A DNA stretch of 25,971 nt, taken from the NCBI GenBank assembly GCA_009692905.1, contig SHYI01000004.1:1-25971 (forward strand). The letters are read 5' to 3'. How positions within the stretch are numbered: the stretch's first letter is position 1; each line of letters starts with the position of its first letter. This document shows, piece after piece, positions 8,210-15,201 of this stretch. The position numbers were made by a program, and so were the translations under genes. The notes under the pieces were generated by a model that was given only the letters and a program-made list of their open reading frames with translations, ran no database searches and was not told the DNA's origin. This DNA comes from Chloroflexota bacterium (GTDB lineage: Bacteria > Chloroflexota > Limnocylindria > Limnocylindrales > Limnocylindraceae).

Positions 8210-8791
8210 ATGGCGGCGAGCCAGAACCCGCACGACGATATCGAGTCGGTACTGATTACCGAGGCGGCGATTGACGCGCGCGTGCGCGAGCTCGGCGCAG
8301 AGATTGGTGCGGCGTATGCGGGGAACGATTCACTGATCCTTGTCAGCGTGCTGAAGGGCGCGATCGTCTTCGTTGCCGACCTGATGCGCGCCATTCCAGG
8401 GAACGTGCAGATTGACCTCATGGAGGTCTCGTCGTACGACGGCGGCAAGAGCACCGAGTCGAGCGGCACCGTGCGCATCCTGAAGGACCTCTCGGGGACC
8501 ATTGAAGGGCGCGACGTGTTGATCGTTGAGGACATCATTGATACCGGCATCACGTTGAACTACCTCACGAACTACCTCGCGGGGAAGAACCCGCGTTCGG
8601 TGAAGATTGTCACCCTGCTCAGCAAGCCCGCGCGGCGAGTGGTTGATATCCCAGTGCAGTGGATGGGCTTTGAGATCCCCGATAAGTTCGTGGTCGGTTA
8701 CGGGCTCGACTTCGGCGAGCAGTACCGCAACCTGCGCTACGTCGGCGTGCTGAAGCCCTCGATGTACACCTCGACGCCTGGCGAGGAGTAG
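8210..8791 (+). CDS. hpt: Hypoxanthine phosphoribosyltransferase
   Basis: A 193-residue type I phosphoribosyltransferase of purine salvage, converting hypoxanthine or guanine plus PRPP to IMP or GMP. The PRPP loop is DVLIVEDIIDTGITL (102-116), with VEDIIDTG at 106-113. LVSVLKGAIVF (44-54) and SSYDGG (74-79) are further hypoxanthine/guanine PRTase signatures. The frame is open further upstream, but the ATG at 8210 sits five bases after GGGAGGAG and matches the family N-terminus and length. The gene is divergent from csoR, and the next gene begins four bases after its stop. Confidence 0.95.
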   Translation: MAASQNPHDDIESVLITEAAIDARVRELGAEIGAAYAGNDSLILVSVLKGAIVFVADLMRAIPGNVQIDLMEVSSYDGGKSTESSGTVRILKDLSGTIEGRDVLIVEDIIDTGITLNYLTNYLAGKNPRSVKIVTLLSKPARRVVDIPVQWMGFEIPDKFVVGYGLDFGEQYRNLRYVGVLKPSMYTSTPGEE

Positions 8792-8795
8792 CTGG

Positions 8796-9266
8796 GTGAA
8801 GCCGATCGGCCGCATCCAGTCGACCTCTGGGGGCCTCTTTCGACGCAGCAGTGGTCGACGCCTAAGTGGCATTGGCGCCGCAGGTGTGGTGCTCGGCGCA
8901 CTGCCCGCCTGGTGGACACTCGCCGCCCCCGGCATACCCGCAACGGTGGGGAACGCCTTCGATACCTACGGTGCGGCTGGGTTCTTCGTTGCGCTTGCCA
9001 CCCTCTTCCTACTGATTGCCCCAGATGCCTTTGGCGAGCAGCTGCGATTCGATTGGTGGCCCGTTCATGTGGGGCTCGTGACCGTCGCCTCCGTTGGCTT
9101 CATCGCCACGCTTATCGGCGCTGCGGTCACAGCAACTGGGTATGACCTGCCCCTCTCTTTCGTCTTCGGGATCGACCGCGCCCCTGGCCTCTGGATCACC
9201 CTCATTGCACTGGGCGTCTGGATCTCGGGCGTTGCCCAGATCGTTGACGCGCGAGACGACCGCTAA
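8796..9266 (+). CDS. Small four-TM membrane protein, function unknown
   Basis: 156 residues with a basic N-terminus (RRSSGRR) and four hydrophobic segments near 24-46, 58-76, 91-113 and 131-150, ending in a short charged tail (DARDDR). I recognise no catalytic or transport motif. The GTG start uses GAGGAG inside the last codons of hpt, six bases upstream, so it is probably cotranslated with hpt. Nothing in the sequence indicates a function. Confidence 0.75.
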   Translation: MKPIGRIQSTSGGLFRRSSGRRLSGIGAAGVVLGALPAWWTLAAPGIPATVGNAFDTYGAAGFFVALATLFLLIAPDAFGEQLRFDWWPVHVGLVTVASVGFIATLIGAAVTATGYDLPLSFVFGIDRAPGLWITLIALGVWISGVAQIVDARDDR

Positions 9267-9426
9267 GCGCAATTCGTGCTCAAAAGGGGGCGTCGCTCTT
9301 CAACCTGCTAGGGTGTCTAGGTGCAGCCGTGCGCTCCGACGCGCGGGCAGGTGGCCGATACCGGCCCAGCCCCGTCGTAGCAGCGCACGCCACGTTATCT
9401 ACTAAAGAAACCAGAGGTACAAAGTA
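9267..9426 (+). promoter_or_regulatory. Leader region of the NYN-holB operon
   Basis: 160 bases without a gene. TAGGGT (9309-9314) fits TANNNT as a -10 but lacks a good -35. GGCCG-ATAC-CGGCC can form a 5-bp hairpin downstream. AGAGG (9412-9416) is the ribosome site, nine bases before the NYN ATG. Unlike several genes here, this one has a conventional leader. Confidence 0.35.
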
Positions 9427-10818
9427 ATGTCACGTAATGTCGCAATTTTCGTAGACGTCGCAAACGTCTTTTATGCAGCAAAGGCTGCCGGCGTAGACAT
9501 CGATTACGTCACGCTCCTCAAGACCCTTACGGCAAACCGCGATCTCGTTCGCGCCTACGCCTACACCGGTCTTGATCCAGATAATGAGAATCAGAAAGCC
9601 TTCCACAACTTCCTCGCGCGCAACAACTACAAGGTTGTCAGCAAGGATGTTCGCAAGTACGGTGACGGTCGCTTCAAGGCGAACCTCGACATCGAACTCG
9701 TGGTTGATCTTGTGCGTCTCGCACCAAAGCTCGACATCGCAGTTGTCATTTCGGGCGACGGCGACTTCGCACCAGCCATTCGTGCGGTGCAAGACATGGG
9801 CGTGCGCGTTGAAGTGGTGAGCTTCCGCGCAAACACCAGCAGCGACCTCGTTGAAGTTGCTGACCAGTTCATCGAGATCACCAATATCGCCAAGGTTGAG
9901 GCCGGTGCCCGCAGTGGTCGCCGAGTTGCCGCCGAAGGCGAAGAGGACCTCTCTATGACAGAGGTTCCCGACAAGCAGTCCGAAGCACCAGCACGACCAC
10001 GTCGCGTTGGCGCAGCGCCTGAGCGCGAACGAGTTCGCGGCGGACGCACCGCACGGACCGCAGCGCCACGCACTGGAACACCAGTGCGCCGCTCGTCGAC
10101 AATCCGCGTGGGCGACACGATGGTTGACGCTGATTCCATTGAGACACTCACCCTTGATGATCTCGGCCCAGATGATCTCGCTGCAGGCGCAGAGCCATCA
10201 CCACACAACCACGAAGGTGCAGCTGCGTTCGGTGAGGACGGCCCACGCCGCCGTCGCCGTCGCGGTGGTCGCGGACGTCGTGGTCGCGGCGGAGTTGGTG
10301 GCGATTCACTCGACGGCATTGAGACAATGACGCTCGACGACGCCGATGATGGAGCGCCAGGCGGCGTTCCGGAGTATCTCGCCACTGAGCGACGAACCGC
10401 TACGGGTCGTGGACCAGTGCGCGCTGCACGACAGCAGCTCGGCTCCGGCCCATCGCGAATCGCTGACGAAGTTGCTCGCTCACACAAGGACGACACGATT
10501 CGTTCGAGCGCGAGCTACAACGACGCCGACGATGGCATCAGCGATGTCTCACCAGATGTGGCCGCGCTCTTGCAGTCCCAACTGCAGGCGACCGGTCGAT
10601 CAGCGAGCGAGTCGGCGGCATTCAACGGCAAAGAGGCACCAGTGAGCGGCAAGGGCCGTTCGCGTGGCGGTCGACCGGCACCGAAGGGTGCTGCGAAGCC
10701 TGCCGCGAAGGCTGCCGCTAAGCCTGCAGCACGCGGTGCCGCCAAGCCCGCCGCGAAGGTCGCTCTCGTAAAGAAGAGCACCACGCGGCCAAAGGCTAAG
10801 GGGAGCAAGGGAGCCTAA
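9427..10818 (+). CDS. NYN-domain ribonuclease with low-complexity C-terminal region
   Basis: A 463-residue protein. Residues 3-155 form a NYN (PIN-like, LabA/DUF88) domain with the acidic metal site D10 (FVDVAN), D88 and D94 (NLDIELVVDL) and D111/D113 (SGDGDF), so metal-dependent RNA cleavage is likely. The rest looks disordered: Arg-rich 189-222, an RRRRRRGGRGRRGRGG patch (274-289), and an Ala/Lys/Pro tail with AAKPAAK repeats (419-463) recalling histone H1-like tails; both basic blocks should bind nucleic acid. The motif IETLTLDD (238-245) recurs as IETMTLDD (298-305), flanking the Arg/Gly patch. holB starts four bases after the stop. The nuclease fold is clear; target and partners are unknown. 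Confidence 0.88.
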   Translation: MSRNVAIFVDVANVFYAAKAAGVDIDYVTLLKTLTANRDLVRAYAYTGLDPDNENQKAFHNFLARNNYKVVSKDVRKYGDGRFKANLDIELVVDLVRLAPKLDIAVVISGDGDFAPAIRAVQDMGVRVEVVSFRANTSSDLVEVADQFIEITNIAKVEAGARSGRRVAAEGEEDLSMTEVPDKQSEAPARPRRVGAAPERERVRGGRTARTAAPRTGTPVRRSSTIRVGDTMVDADSIETLTLDDLGPDDLAAGAEPSPHNHEGAAAFGEDGPRRRRRRGGRGRRGRGGVGGDSLDGIETMTLDDADDGAPGGVPEYLATERRTATGRGPVRAARQQLGSGPSRIADEVARSHKDDTIRSSASYNDADDGISDVSPDVAALLQSQLQATGRSASESAAFNGKEAPVSGKGRSRGGRPAPKGAAKPAAKAAAKPAARGAAKPAAKVALVKKSTTRPKAKGSKGA

Positions 10819-10822
10819 CGAG

Positions 10823-12010
10823 ATGGCGCGGGCGGTCTCAACGCCGCCTGACGCCGCTCACCCTGCGCGTCGCCCTGCACGTTTTGCAACTCGTGGTCAT
10901 GACGCCGCCGCGGCGCATCTCGCCACGCTGCTCGCCGACGCACCACCGCACGCCCTGCTGATTGTTGGGCCGCGTGGTGCGGGCGCAGGCACCCTCGCCC
11001 GTGACGCCGTTGCCACGCTCATGTGTGGCGAGCCAGTCGACGGCGGGCCATGTGGCGCCTGCCGAGCCTGTCGCCTGATCGCCTCGGGGAGCCATACCGA
11101 CCTCGTCGTGATCTCCCCAACAGGGGCTTCGGATGAGATCGGCATCGACCCGATCCGCGCTCTCGCCGCCGGCCTCGCCCTCTTCTCCGTTGAAGGGGGC
11201 CGCCGCATTGCGCTCATCGAGCGCGCCGACAAGATGAACGAGGCGGCACAGAACGCGCTCCTGAAGACACTCGAAGAGCCACCATCACGCACGCACGTGA
11301 TCTTGGCGGCCGCGGAAGACTCGCGACTCATGCCAACAATTCGAAGCCGCTGTGCGGTGATTCGCCTCGGCCTTCCTGACGCGAAGCAGGCGAGCGAGCT
11401 TCTCGGCGAGCGACTCGGCGTTGATGCACCAACCGCCGTGCGACTTCTTCGCATGTCATCGGGTCGCCCCGGGCCACTCATCGAAGCAGAGGCAACGGGT
11501 GATGCCGCTCGCGCACACGCGCAGATTCGTCGCCAAATCCTTGACTTCGCCGCAACACAACCGCATGCACGGCTTGGGCAACTCGGCGCGCTTGTTGCCG
11601 ATGCGCGCGCGATCCTTGTTGCTGGTGCCGACGACGGTGAAGCCGCTGACGGTGCTGATGGAGATGACAGCAGCGATGACGCGCCAGATATCGATGTCGA
11701 GCCGAAGAAGAAGAGCCCAGCGAAGCGCAGTGCCAAACCGACACCTGCGGAGCGACGTGCTGCTGCGACTGCACTCTTGCGCCTCTGGCGTGGTGTTGCG
11801 CGTGACCTTGCGCTTGTGAGCACTGGCGCCGTTGATCAGATCGCTTTCCCAGAAGATCGCGCAGAGATTGAGGCCGTTGCACATCGGCTTCCGCCAGCGA
11901 CATGGGGAGAGGCACTACGTGCCATCGACAAGACCTTGAGCGCGTTACGCCGTAATGGAAACCCAGAACTTCTTCTCGATGCTGCAGCGCTGAGCTGGCC
12001 AACGCTATGA
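10823..12010 (+). CDS. holB: DNA polymerase III subunit delta'
   Basis: A 395-residue clamp-loader subunit. The four-cysteine zinc module C68, C77, C80, C83 (GPCGACRAC), NALLKTLEEPP (144-154) and the SRC motif (175-177) are diagnostic of delta'/DnaX-type AAA+ proteins. The P-loop is degenerate (GPRGAGAGT, 49-57, lacking the Lys of GKT), as in E. coli delta', so this chain probably does not hydrolyse ATP. Residues around 270-315 carry an acidic then basic low-complexity insert (DGEAADGADGDDSSDD, later PKKKSPAKRSAKP) before the C-terminal oligomerisation domain. The ATG follows the NYN stop by four bases, and its own stop overlaps the next start, which implies tight co-expression. Confidence 0.92.
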   Translation: MARAVSTPPDAAHPARRPARFATRGHDAAAAHLATLLADAPPHALLIVGPRGAGAGTLARDAVATLMCGEPVDGGPCGACRACRLIASGSHTDLVVISPTGASDEIGIDPIRALAAGLALFSVEGGRRIALIERADKMNEAAQNALLKTLEEPPSRTHVILAAAEDSRLMPTIRSRCAVIRLGLPDAKQASELLGERLGVDAPTAVRLLRMSSGRPGPLIEAEATGDAARAHAQIRRQILDFAATQPHARLGQLGALVADARAILVAGADDGEAADGADGDDSSDDAPDIDVEPKKKSPAKRSAKPTPAERRAAATALLRLWRGVARDLALVSTGAVDQIAFPEDRAEIEAVAHRLPPATWGEALRAIDKTLSALRRNGNPELLLDAAALSWPTL

Positions 12011-13044
12011 GCGGCACTGCACTCACGCAGCAGCGTGATCTATTCGCGCGACTCGTGACACTCGGTGAAGAGGTAACGGATGCGCTTGATCACACGAACG
12101 TTGTCTCAACGCTCGGCGAAGAGGAACTGAATCGAGCAATTGCTGCAATCGGTGATCGCGTACTACCAGACGCGGCAACCAGCGCACTGGCAGCACTCGC
12201 TGCAAGCGTTGAGCGCGTGATCGCCGCGAACGACCCACATCGAGCGATTGATTGGATCGGCATGCAACCACGCCTTGCGCTGACGCTCCTTGCCGCAACG
12301 CTGAACCCTGCCAGCTTGCCGAAAGATGTCGTTCCGCCAAGCAGCGGTGCCACGGTTGCTGCGCGGATTCCCGCGGGGATCTCGTTTAGCGATGCGCCGC
12401 GCGATGGGCGAGCCGTGGTGTACTCAGGGATTCAGGCTGATCCGATCCTGCGCCCACTCGCTGTTGCAATCGCAAATGGCACACCGGCAGAGCGCCTTGT
12501 TGCGCGAGCGGTGATGAACGATCCTGAACCGACGACAGCAGAGGCTGCAGCGCTCTTTGCCGCACTTCCATCACACCGCACCACCACAGACCCACTCGTA
12601 GTTGGTGCACTCGCAATCGGCGGCAAGGCCCAGGCCTCCAATGCGCAGTACCGCGGTGCAGTCGTAGAGGCGACCACCGCTGAGATGTTGCGCCGCCGAC
12701 CGGTGCTCGCGAACGATGCAGACCGCCTCGTGCGGCGCGAACGCCGCTTCGCGATTGACGGCGTCTCCGCCGATCCGCACCCGTTCGACGTCACCGTTGA
12801 GGCTGGCCCCGTTCCAGAGCTCTGGGACTGCAAGTGGGGCGCTCGCGGCATTGACGCCAGCCTTCTTGCCGAGCTTGAAGACGCGCGCATTCGCGCCGCT
12901 GGGAGCAGCGCGCGAATCGCCATCGGCGTGGTGGCATTCGATACCGCCGCGATCGTTGCCGCGCGCCTCACCATCGTGCGCGCTCCGCGCGAGAAGACGC
13001 GCTTCATCACCCTCGAAACTCTCGGTCGGTTGGCGGCCGGATGA
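12007..13044 (+). CDS. Unrecognised protein with possible PD-(D/E)XK nuclease core
   Basis: 345 residues in no family I can name. The first 110 residues look helical; the middle is an alpha/beta stretch. Near the C-terminus the order E221 (in the helix GAVVEATTAEML), D261 (PHPFDVTVE) and D274-x-K276 (PELWDCKWG) reproduces the layout of a PD-(D/E)XK endonuclease active site: acidic helix residue, Asp ending a strand, then D-x-K in the next strand. A helix (SLLAELEDARIRA) and a strand (ARIAIGVVAFD) follow, as expected for that fold. It overlaps holB and the thioesterase by four bases each (ATGA), so it is a stable operon member. Nuclease function is inference only. Confidence 0.8.
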   Translation: MSGTALTQQRDLFARLVTLGEEVTDALDHTNVVSTLGEEELNRAIAAIGDRVLPDAATSALAALAASVERVIAANDPHRAIDWIGMQPRLALTLLAATLNPASLPKDVVPPSSGATVAARIPAGISFSDAPRDGRAVVYSGIQADPILRPLAVAIANGTPAERLVARAVMNDPEPTTAEAAALFAALPSHRTTTDPLVVGALAIGGKAQASNAQYRGAVVEATTAEMLRRRPVLANDADRLVRRERRFAIDGVSADPHPFDVTVEAGPVPELWDCKWGARGIDASLLAELEDARIRAAGSSARIAIGVVAFDTAAIVAARLTIVRAPREKTRFITLETLGRLAAG

Positions 13045-13832
13045 GCCTGAACGAGCGACTCACCCCTGGCTTTGCCCCCGACGAGGCACGCCTCCCGGAG
13101 CACGCCCGGTACCGTGATGAGGGCCGCTCGGTGCGCTTTGACGAGTGCAACCGCGCCGGCACCATGCGCGCGGCAGCGGTGCTCCGCCACGCCCAAGACC
13201 TCGCCTGGCAGCACAGCGAGACGCTTGAATACGGACGCGCCTGGTATGAGTCGCGCGGCGTCGGCTGGGTCGTGCGCAGCGTTGACCTACTTATCGATGA
13301 GCCGCCTCGCTCCAATGAGGCCATGACGGGCACCACCGCCCTCGTCGGCTTCCGCCATGTGATGGCGCGACGCCGTACGCGCCTCTTCGGCAGCGCCAGT
13401 CGCGTGATCGCCGACGCCACCATTGATTGGGTCATGACCGACCAGAACGGACGACCGGTCCGCTTCCCAGCCGAATTTGAACCATTTGTCGCTGAGGTTG
13501 GCGCGTCCTTCACCCCCGAGAAGATCCCCGCAGAGCCAACCGGCGACACGCCAGGCGTCACCGTCACCGTGCCGCTGCGCGTTGCCGACTTCGATCCGCT
13601 CGGCCACGTCAACAATGCCGCCTGGCTCGAGATCGCTGAAGAGGCACTCAGCGCAGTCGCACCGGCACAGCTCGGCGCACCACGCCGACGCATTCGACTG
13701 GAGTACCTGGGCCTTACAACCGGTACCGCCGTACGTTGCACGGTTCGCGCCGCGGCCAACGAAGCACGCGTCGACATTCACGATGAAGGGGGAACCGCGC
13801 TCGTGCGCGCACTCTTCAACGTCGTCGCGTAA
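13041..13832 (+). CDS. Double-hotdog acyl-ACP/acyl-CoA thioesterase
   Basis: 263 residues with two hotdog halves, about 28-140 and 172-262, resembling bacterial FatA/FatB-type acyl-ACP thioesterases. The second half carries DFDPLGHVNNAAWLEIAEEAL: the HVNN stretch with the acidic residue downstream is the usual catalytic site of this family. The first half (VRFDECNRAGTM) has the matching but altered loop. It would release fatty acids from acyl carriers in the cytosol. The start overlaps the preceding gene by four bases. Chain-length preference cannot be read. The next gene appears to have its own promoter inside the 3' end of this one. Confidence 0.82.
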   Translation: MSLNERLTPGFAPDEARLPEHARYRDEGRSVRFDECNRAGTMRAAAVLRHAQDLAWQHSETLEYGRAWYESRGVGWVVRSVDLLIDEPPRSNEAMTGTTALVGFRHVMARRRTRLFGSASRVIADATIDWVMTDQNGRPVRFPAEFEPFVAEVGASFTPEKIPAEPTGDTPGVTVTVPLRVADFDPLGHVNNAAWLEIAEEALSAVAPAQLGAPRRRIRLEYLGLTTGTAVRCTVRAAANEARVDIHDEGGTALVRALFNVVA

Positions 13833-13835
13833 TCT
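13830..13835 (+). promoter_or_regulatory. -10 element for a leaderless nuclease mRNA
   Basis: TAATCT ends six bases before the ATG at 13842, so transcription should begin at or next to the A of the start codon. A second overlapping TAATCT lies at 13835-13840. There is no ribosome site. No clear -35 is seen. Confidence 0.45.
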
Positions 13836-13841
13836 AATCTG

Positions 13842-14546
13842 ATGAAGTCTCGCATTACCGCCGCACTGCTCACCCTGCTTGTCAGCGCAACGCTTGCCGT
13901 GCCCGCGCCGGTCGATGCAGCAACGAGTGCCGCAAAGGCATGCAAGACCAACAACACCAAGCTCGGCCTTCTCACGGCACTCGATTGCGTGCCAGTCGCA
14001 GAAGAGCGCATTGGTGGATACGACCGCAAACTGTTCAAGCACTGGGTCGATGCGAATAAGAACGGCAAAGATACGCGCGCAGAGGTGTTGATCGCAGAAT
14101 CACTTGTCTCTGTGCAGTTCTCTTCAACCGGAAAAACTGTGAGCACCGGAAAGTGGCTGAGCCTCTACGACGGAGAGACGTGGACGAAAGCCTCGGACGT
14201 TGATGTGGACCACGTTGTTGCACTTGCTGAAGCATGGCGTTCAGGCGCATGGAAGTGGTCAAGCTCGCGTCGACAGTCATACGCCAACGATCTTGGTGTT
14301 GCGTGGACGCTGCGCGCAGTGACCGACAACGTCAATCAGTCAAAGAGCGACGACGATCCAACCTACTGGCTCCCACCACTTGAATCGGCTAACTGCGTGT
14401 ATCTCATAGAGTGGGTCGCCGTAAAAATTCGTTGGAAGCTCACTGTTGATGCAGAGGAGCGCCAGGCAATCCGCGACGGCTGGCTTGATGCTCGCTGCTT
14501 TGCGCTCGGCAAGCCACCGGTGGTTACGGTAAAGATCGCGCCGTAA
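13842..14546 (+). CDS. Secreted HNH-type nuclease (DUF1524/GmrSD-C-like)
   Basis: A 234-residue exported protein: positive n-region, hydrophobic core and a VDA-A cleavage site near residue 26. The mature part matches small secreted HNH nucleases common in Actinomycetota. DVDHVVAL (120-127) supplies the metal/catalytic D-x-DH, N163/N165 and SKSDDDPTYWLPP supply the second half of the site, and a DANKNGKDTRAEVL segment (70-83) matches the family's Asn/Asp-rich loop. Cysteines at 34, 49, 185 and 219 could form disulfides. It probably degrades extracellular DNA or RNA for nutrition or competition. Its TAA abuts the stop of the opposite gene with no base between. Confidence 0.85.
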   Translation: MKSRITAALLTLLVSATLAVPAPVDAATSAAKACKTNNTKLGLLTALDCVPVAEERIGGYDRKLFKHWVDANKNGKDTRAEVLIAESLVSVQFSSTGKTVSTGKWLSLYDGETWTKASDVDVDHVVALAEAWRSGAWKWSSSRRQSYANDLGVAWTLRAVTDNVNQSKSDDDPTYWLPPLESANCVYLIEWVAVKIRWKLTVDAEERQAIRDGWLDARCFALGKPPVVTVKIAP

Positions 14547-14990
14547 CTAGAGACCGAGGTTCGGTCCGTCTCCACCCTTACGCCCGCGACGGCGCTTCTT
14601 CTCAGGCTCCGCACCTTTGCTTGGAAGTCCAATCTCTACTGGCTTGATCGGCTTGCGCACACCACCGCGCGCCTGTGCTGCAGCAACCGCCGCAGATGGT
14701 GCAAAGCCAGATGGCGTCGGTGGCATCTCTGTGCGTTGTCGTGGCGCGGGTCGATCTGGTCGGCGCACGACGATCGAACCCTGTGGTGCGCGTCGTAGTT
14801 GGCGCACCCCCTCGCGCGGTTGTGCGCGATAGGCGATCAACCAGAGAAGTCCGAGTGCGGCAGGAACATAGAAGAGGCGCTCGTCGGTGCCACTCAGGCC
14901 AACAACCACAGCGCCAAGGTTGACGGCTGCAGCAACAAGCAAGAGCGGCCGGCGCAGCAGCGGAACAGCGACGAGATCTTGGTCTGCCAT
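14547..14990 (-). CDS. Small membrane-anchored protein with basic tail, unknown
   Basis: 147 residues with two hydrophobic segments near 12-32 and 40-55, then a long polar, Pro/Arg-rich cytosolic tail ending in KKRRRGRKGGDG. I recognise no domain. The positive tail could touch nucleic acid or membrane lipid. No ribosome site precedes the ATG, but TAGACT ends seven bases before it, as for the EamA gene. It is the last gene of the leftward block, following tRNA-Arg, and ends tail-to-tail against the secreted nuclease. Confidence 0.65.
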   Translation of the reverse strand: MADQDLVAVPLLRRPLLLVAAAVNLGAVVVGLSGTDERLFYVPAALGLLWLIAYRAQPREGVRQLRRAPQGSIVVRRPDRPAPRQRTEMPPTPSGFAPSAAVAAAQARGGVRKPIKPVEIGLPSKGAEPEKKRRRGRKGGDGPNLGL

Positions 14991-14997
14991 GGGGAGG

Positions 14998-15003
14998 AGT
15001 CTA
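14998..15003 (-). promoter_or_regulatory. -10-like TAGACT seven bases before an ATG
   Basis: TAGACT on the minus strand, then CCTCCCC, then the ATG at 14990. It would give a near-leaderless transcript starting just downstream of the tRNA-Arg 3' end. Confidence 0.3.
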
Positions 15004-15010
15004 CTCCGTG

Positions 15011-15087
15011 TGGTGCGCCCGACAGGATTCGAACCTGCGACCTTCTCCTTCGGAGGGAGACGCTCTAATCCACTGAGCTACGAGCGC
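15011..15087 (-). tRNA. tRNA-Arg (anticodon CCG)
   Basis: Full cloverleaf on the minus strand. Acceptor GCGCTCG pairs with CGGGCGC with one G-T. Anticodon stem TCTCC/GGAGA holds the loop CTCCGAA (anticodon CCG, reading CGG). T-arm is GCAGG-TTCGAAT-CCTGT. The discriminator is A, and CCA is encoded at 15013-15011. A matching promoter lies 12 bases upstream. Confidence 0.96.
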
Positions 15088-15093
15088 GAGGGG

Positions 15094-15120
15094 TGGCGAG
15101 TTTATCAGGGGGTCTCGCCA
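15094..15120. repeat. 7-bp inverted repeat spanning the tRNA-Arg promoter
   Basis: TGGCGAG (15094-15100) and CTCGCCA (15114-15120) can pair around a 13-base loop. Its right half (TCAGGGGGTCTCGCC) is also nearly complementary to GGCGACCCCCTTTGA at 15164-15178, so two alternative foldings exist. Confidence 0.45.
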
Positions 15121-15126
15121 GGTAAA
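15099..15126 (-). promoter_or_regulatory. tRNA-Arg promoter
   Basis: Minus strand TTTACC (15121-15126), 16-base spacer, TAAACT (15099-15104), then 11 bases to the tRNA 5' end. Both boxes match the sigma-70 consensus at 4 of 6 positions. The -35 lies at the edge of the first 18-bp tandem repeat. Confidence 0.5.
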
Positions 15127-15158
15127 TCCAGGGGGAAACATAAATCCAGGGGGAAATA
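15123..15158. repeat. 18-bp tandem duplication
   Basis: Two head-to-tail copies of TAAATCCAGGGGGAAAYA (15123-15140 and 15141-15158), differing only at the base marked Y. The left end touches the tRNA-Arg -35 box and the right end forms the T-tract of the neighbouring terminator. Confidence 0.85.
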
Positions 15159-15192
15159 AATGAGGCGACCCCCTTTGACAGGAGTCGCCTCA
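15154..15192 (-). terminator. Rho-independent terminator behind the cyclophilin transcript
   Basis: On the minus strand TGAGGCGAC and GTCGCCTCA (15184-15192 and 15161-15169) form a perfect 9-bp stem with a 14-base loop, followed at once by TTTATTT (15160-15154). It lies about 190 bases past the cyclophilin stop and before the tRNA-Arg promoter. Confidence 0.6.
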
Positions 15193-15201
15193 AGCCGATC
15201 C

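Noticed and set aside
9627..11823. Long minus-strand open frames opposite the NYN and holB genes
   Set aside because: Ser/Arg/Pro-rich shadows of the real genes; no ribosome site and no recognisable domain.
12432..13214. 260-codon minus-strand frame opposite the unknown protein and thioesterase
   Set aside because: Spans a gene junction on the other strand and is Arg/Ala/Ser-rich; a shadow.
15123..15158. Possible CRISPR repeat
   Set aside because: Only two directly adjacent copies with no spacer and no cas gene; a tandem duplication.
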